In this document: positions 32,130 to 32,170 of the stretch, piece by piece
Layout: every line of letters starts with the position of its first letter
How positions within the stretch are numbered: position 1 is the first letter of the stretch
Translations under genes and position numbers: made by a program
Notes under the pieces: generated by a model
What the model saw: the letters and a program-made list of their open reading frames with translations, nothing else
Told to the model about the DNA's origin: nothing
The model's database searches: none
Assembly (NCBI GenBank): GCA_028680705.1
Contig: JAQUJY010000028.1
Coordinates: forward strand, 1 to 32,170
Direction: 5' to 3'
Source: Bacteroidales bacterium
GTDB lineage: Bacteria; Bacteroidota; Bacteroidia; Bacteroidales; Tenuifilaceae
Length of the DNA stretch: 32,170 bases

Positions 32130-32170
32130 AATTATTTATTTTTCAAGTAAGTGAATCAATCTCGTTGGTC

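Noticed and set aside
32130-32170. Possible C-terminal end of an upstream gene at the right edge
   Set aside because: About ten codons in one frame before a stop at 32136-32138; too short to identify, so not listed.

Overview
The window reads as chromosomal DNA of a member of the Bacteroidota, probably Bacteroidales/Marinilabiliales-like. Support comes from AT-rich intergenic DNA with A-rich ribosome binding regions instead of strong GGAGG sites, many start-proximal boxes matching the Bacteroidota sigma promoter (TAnnTTTG, sometimes with an upstream TTG), lipoproteins with a Cys near residue 20, and family content typical of the phylum (DUF1573, OmpH/Skp-like, CusB-like adaptor with heavy-metal-binding domain, four-helix-bundle 'S23/IVP' protein, DUF302). 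No rRNA, tRNA or CRISPR array was seen.

Left part (1-3794, minus strand): a TetR regulator followed by a tripartite RND efflux operon (TolC-like, adaptor, permease; the permease runs off the left edge). 4067-7907 (plus): a beta-helix lipoprotein, a secreted endonuclease/exonuclease/phosphatase-fold protein and a cation/proton antiporter. 8047-13520 (plus): a second, complete RND operon (adaptor, permease, TolC-like), then an SDR protein that lacks the usual catalytic Tyr and Lys (13593-14384). 14427-16393 (minus): DUF1573 and ChaN-like envelope proteins. 16561-17332 (plus): a half-size TauE/SafE membrane protein and a 55-residue 2[4Fe-4S] ferredoxin. 17401-21462 (minus): GalM, an orphan GroES-like protein, an OmpH/Skp-like protein, a glycosyltransferase and a small PAS protein, with a bidirectional terminator separating the PAS gene from the ferredoxin.

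21463-22366 is the only sizeable non-coding stretch and looks like a scar. It holds a 123-bp element with 16-bp terminal inverted repeats (MITE-like) and a 5'-truncated remnant of a DinD/BRO-type gene with a one-A frameshift. Beyond it lie an S9 family peptidase lipoprotein (plus) and a SulP anion transporter (minus), converging on a 34-bp perfect palindrome. 26436-29360 has a small membrane protein divergent from a compact operon of acyltransferase, CrtQ/HpnB-like glycosyltransferase and exported TPR protein, which may build or modify an acylated glycolipid or pigment. The right end (29384-32129, minus) is a metal-handling cluster: small HMA metallochaperone, DUF302 protein, and a CusB-like adaptor carrying both an N-terminal Cys/His metal-binding domain and a C-terminal HMA domain, preceded by a four-helix-bundle gene only 2 bp away.

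All domain, membrane and motif positions were read by eye. No database search or structure prediction was run.
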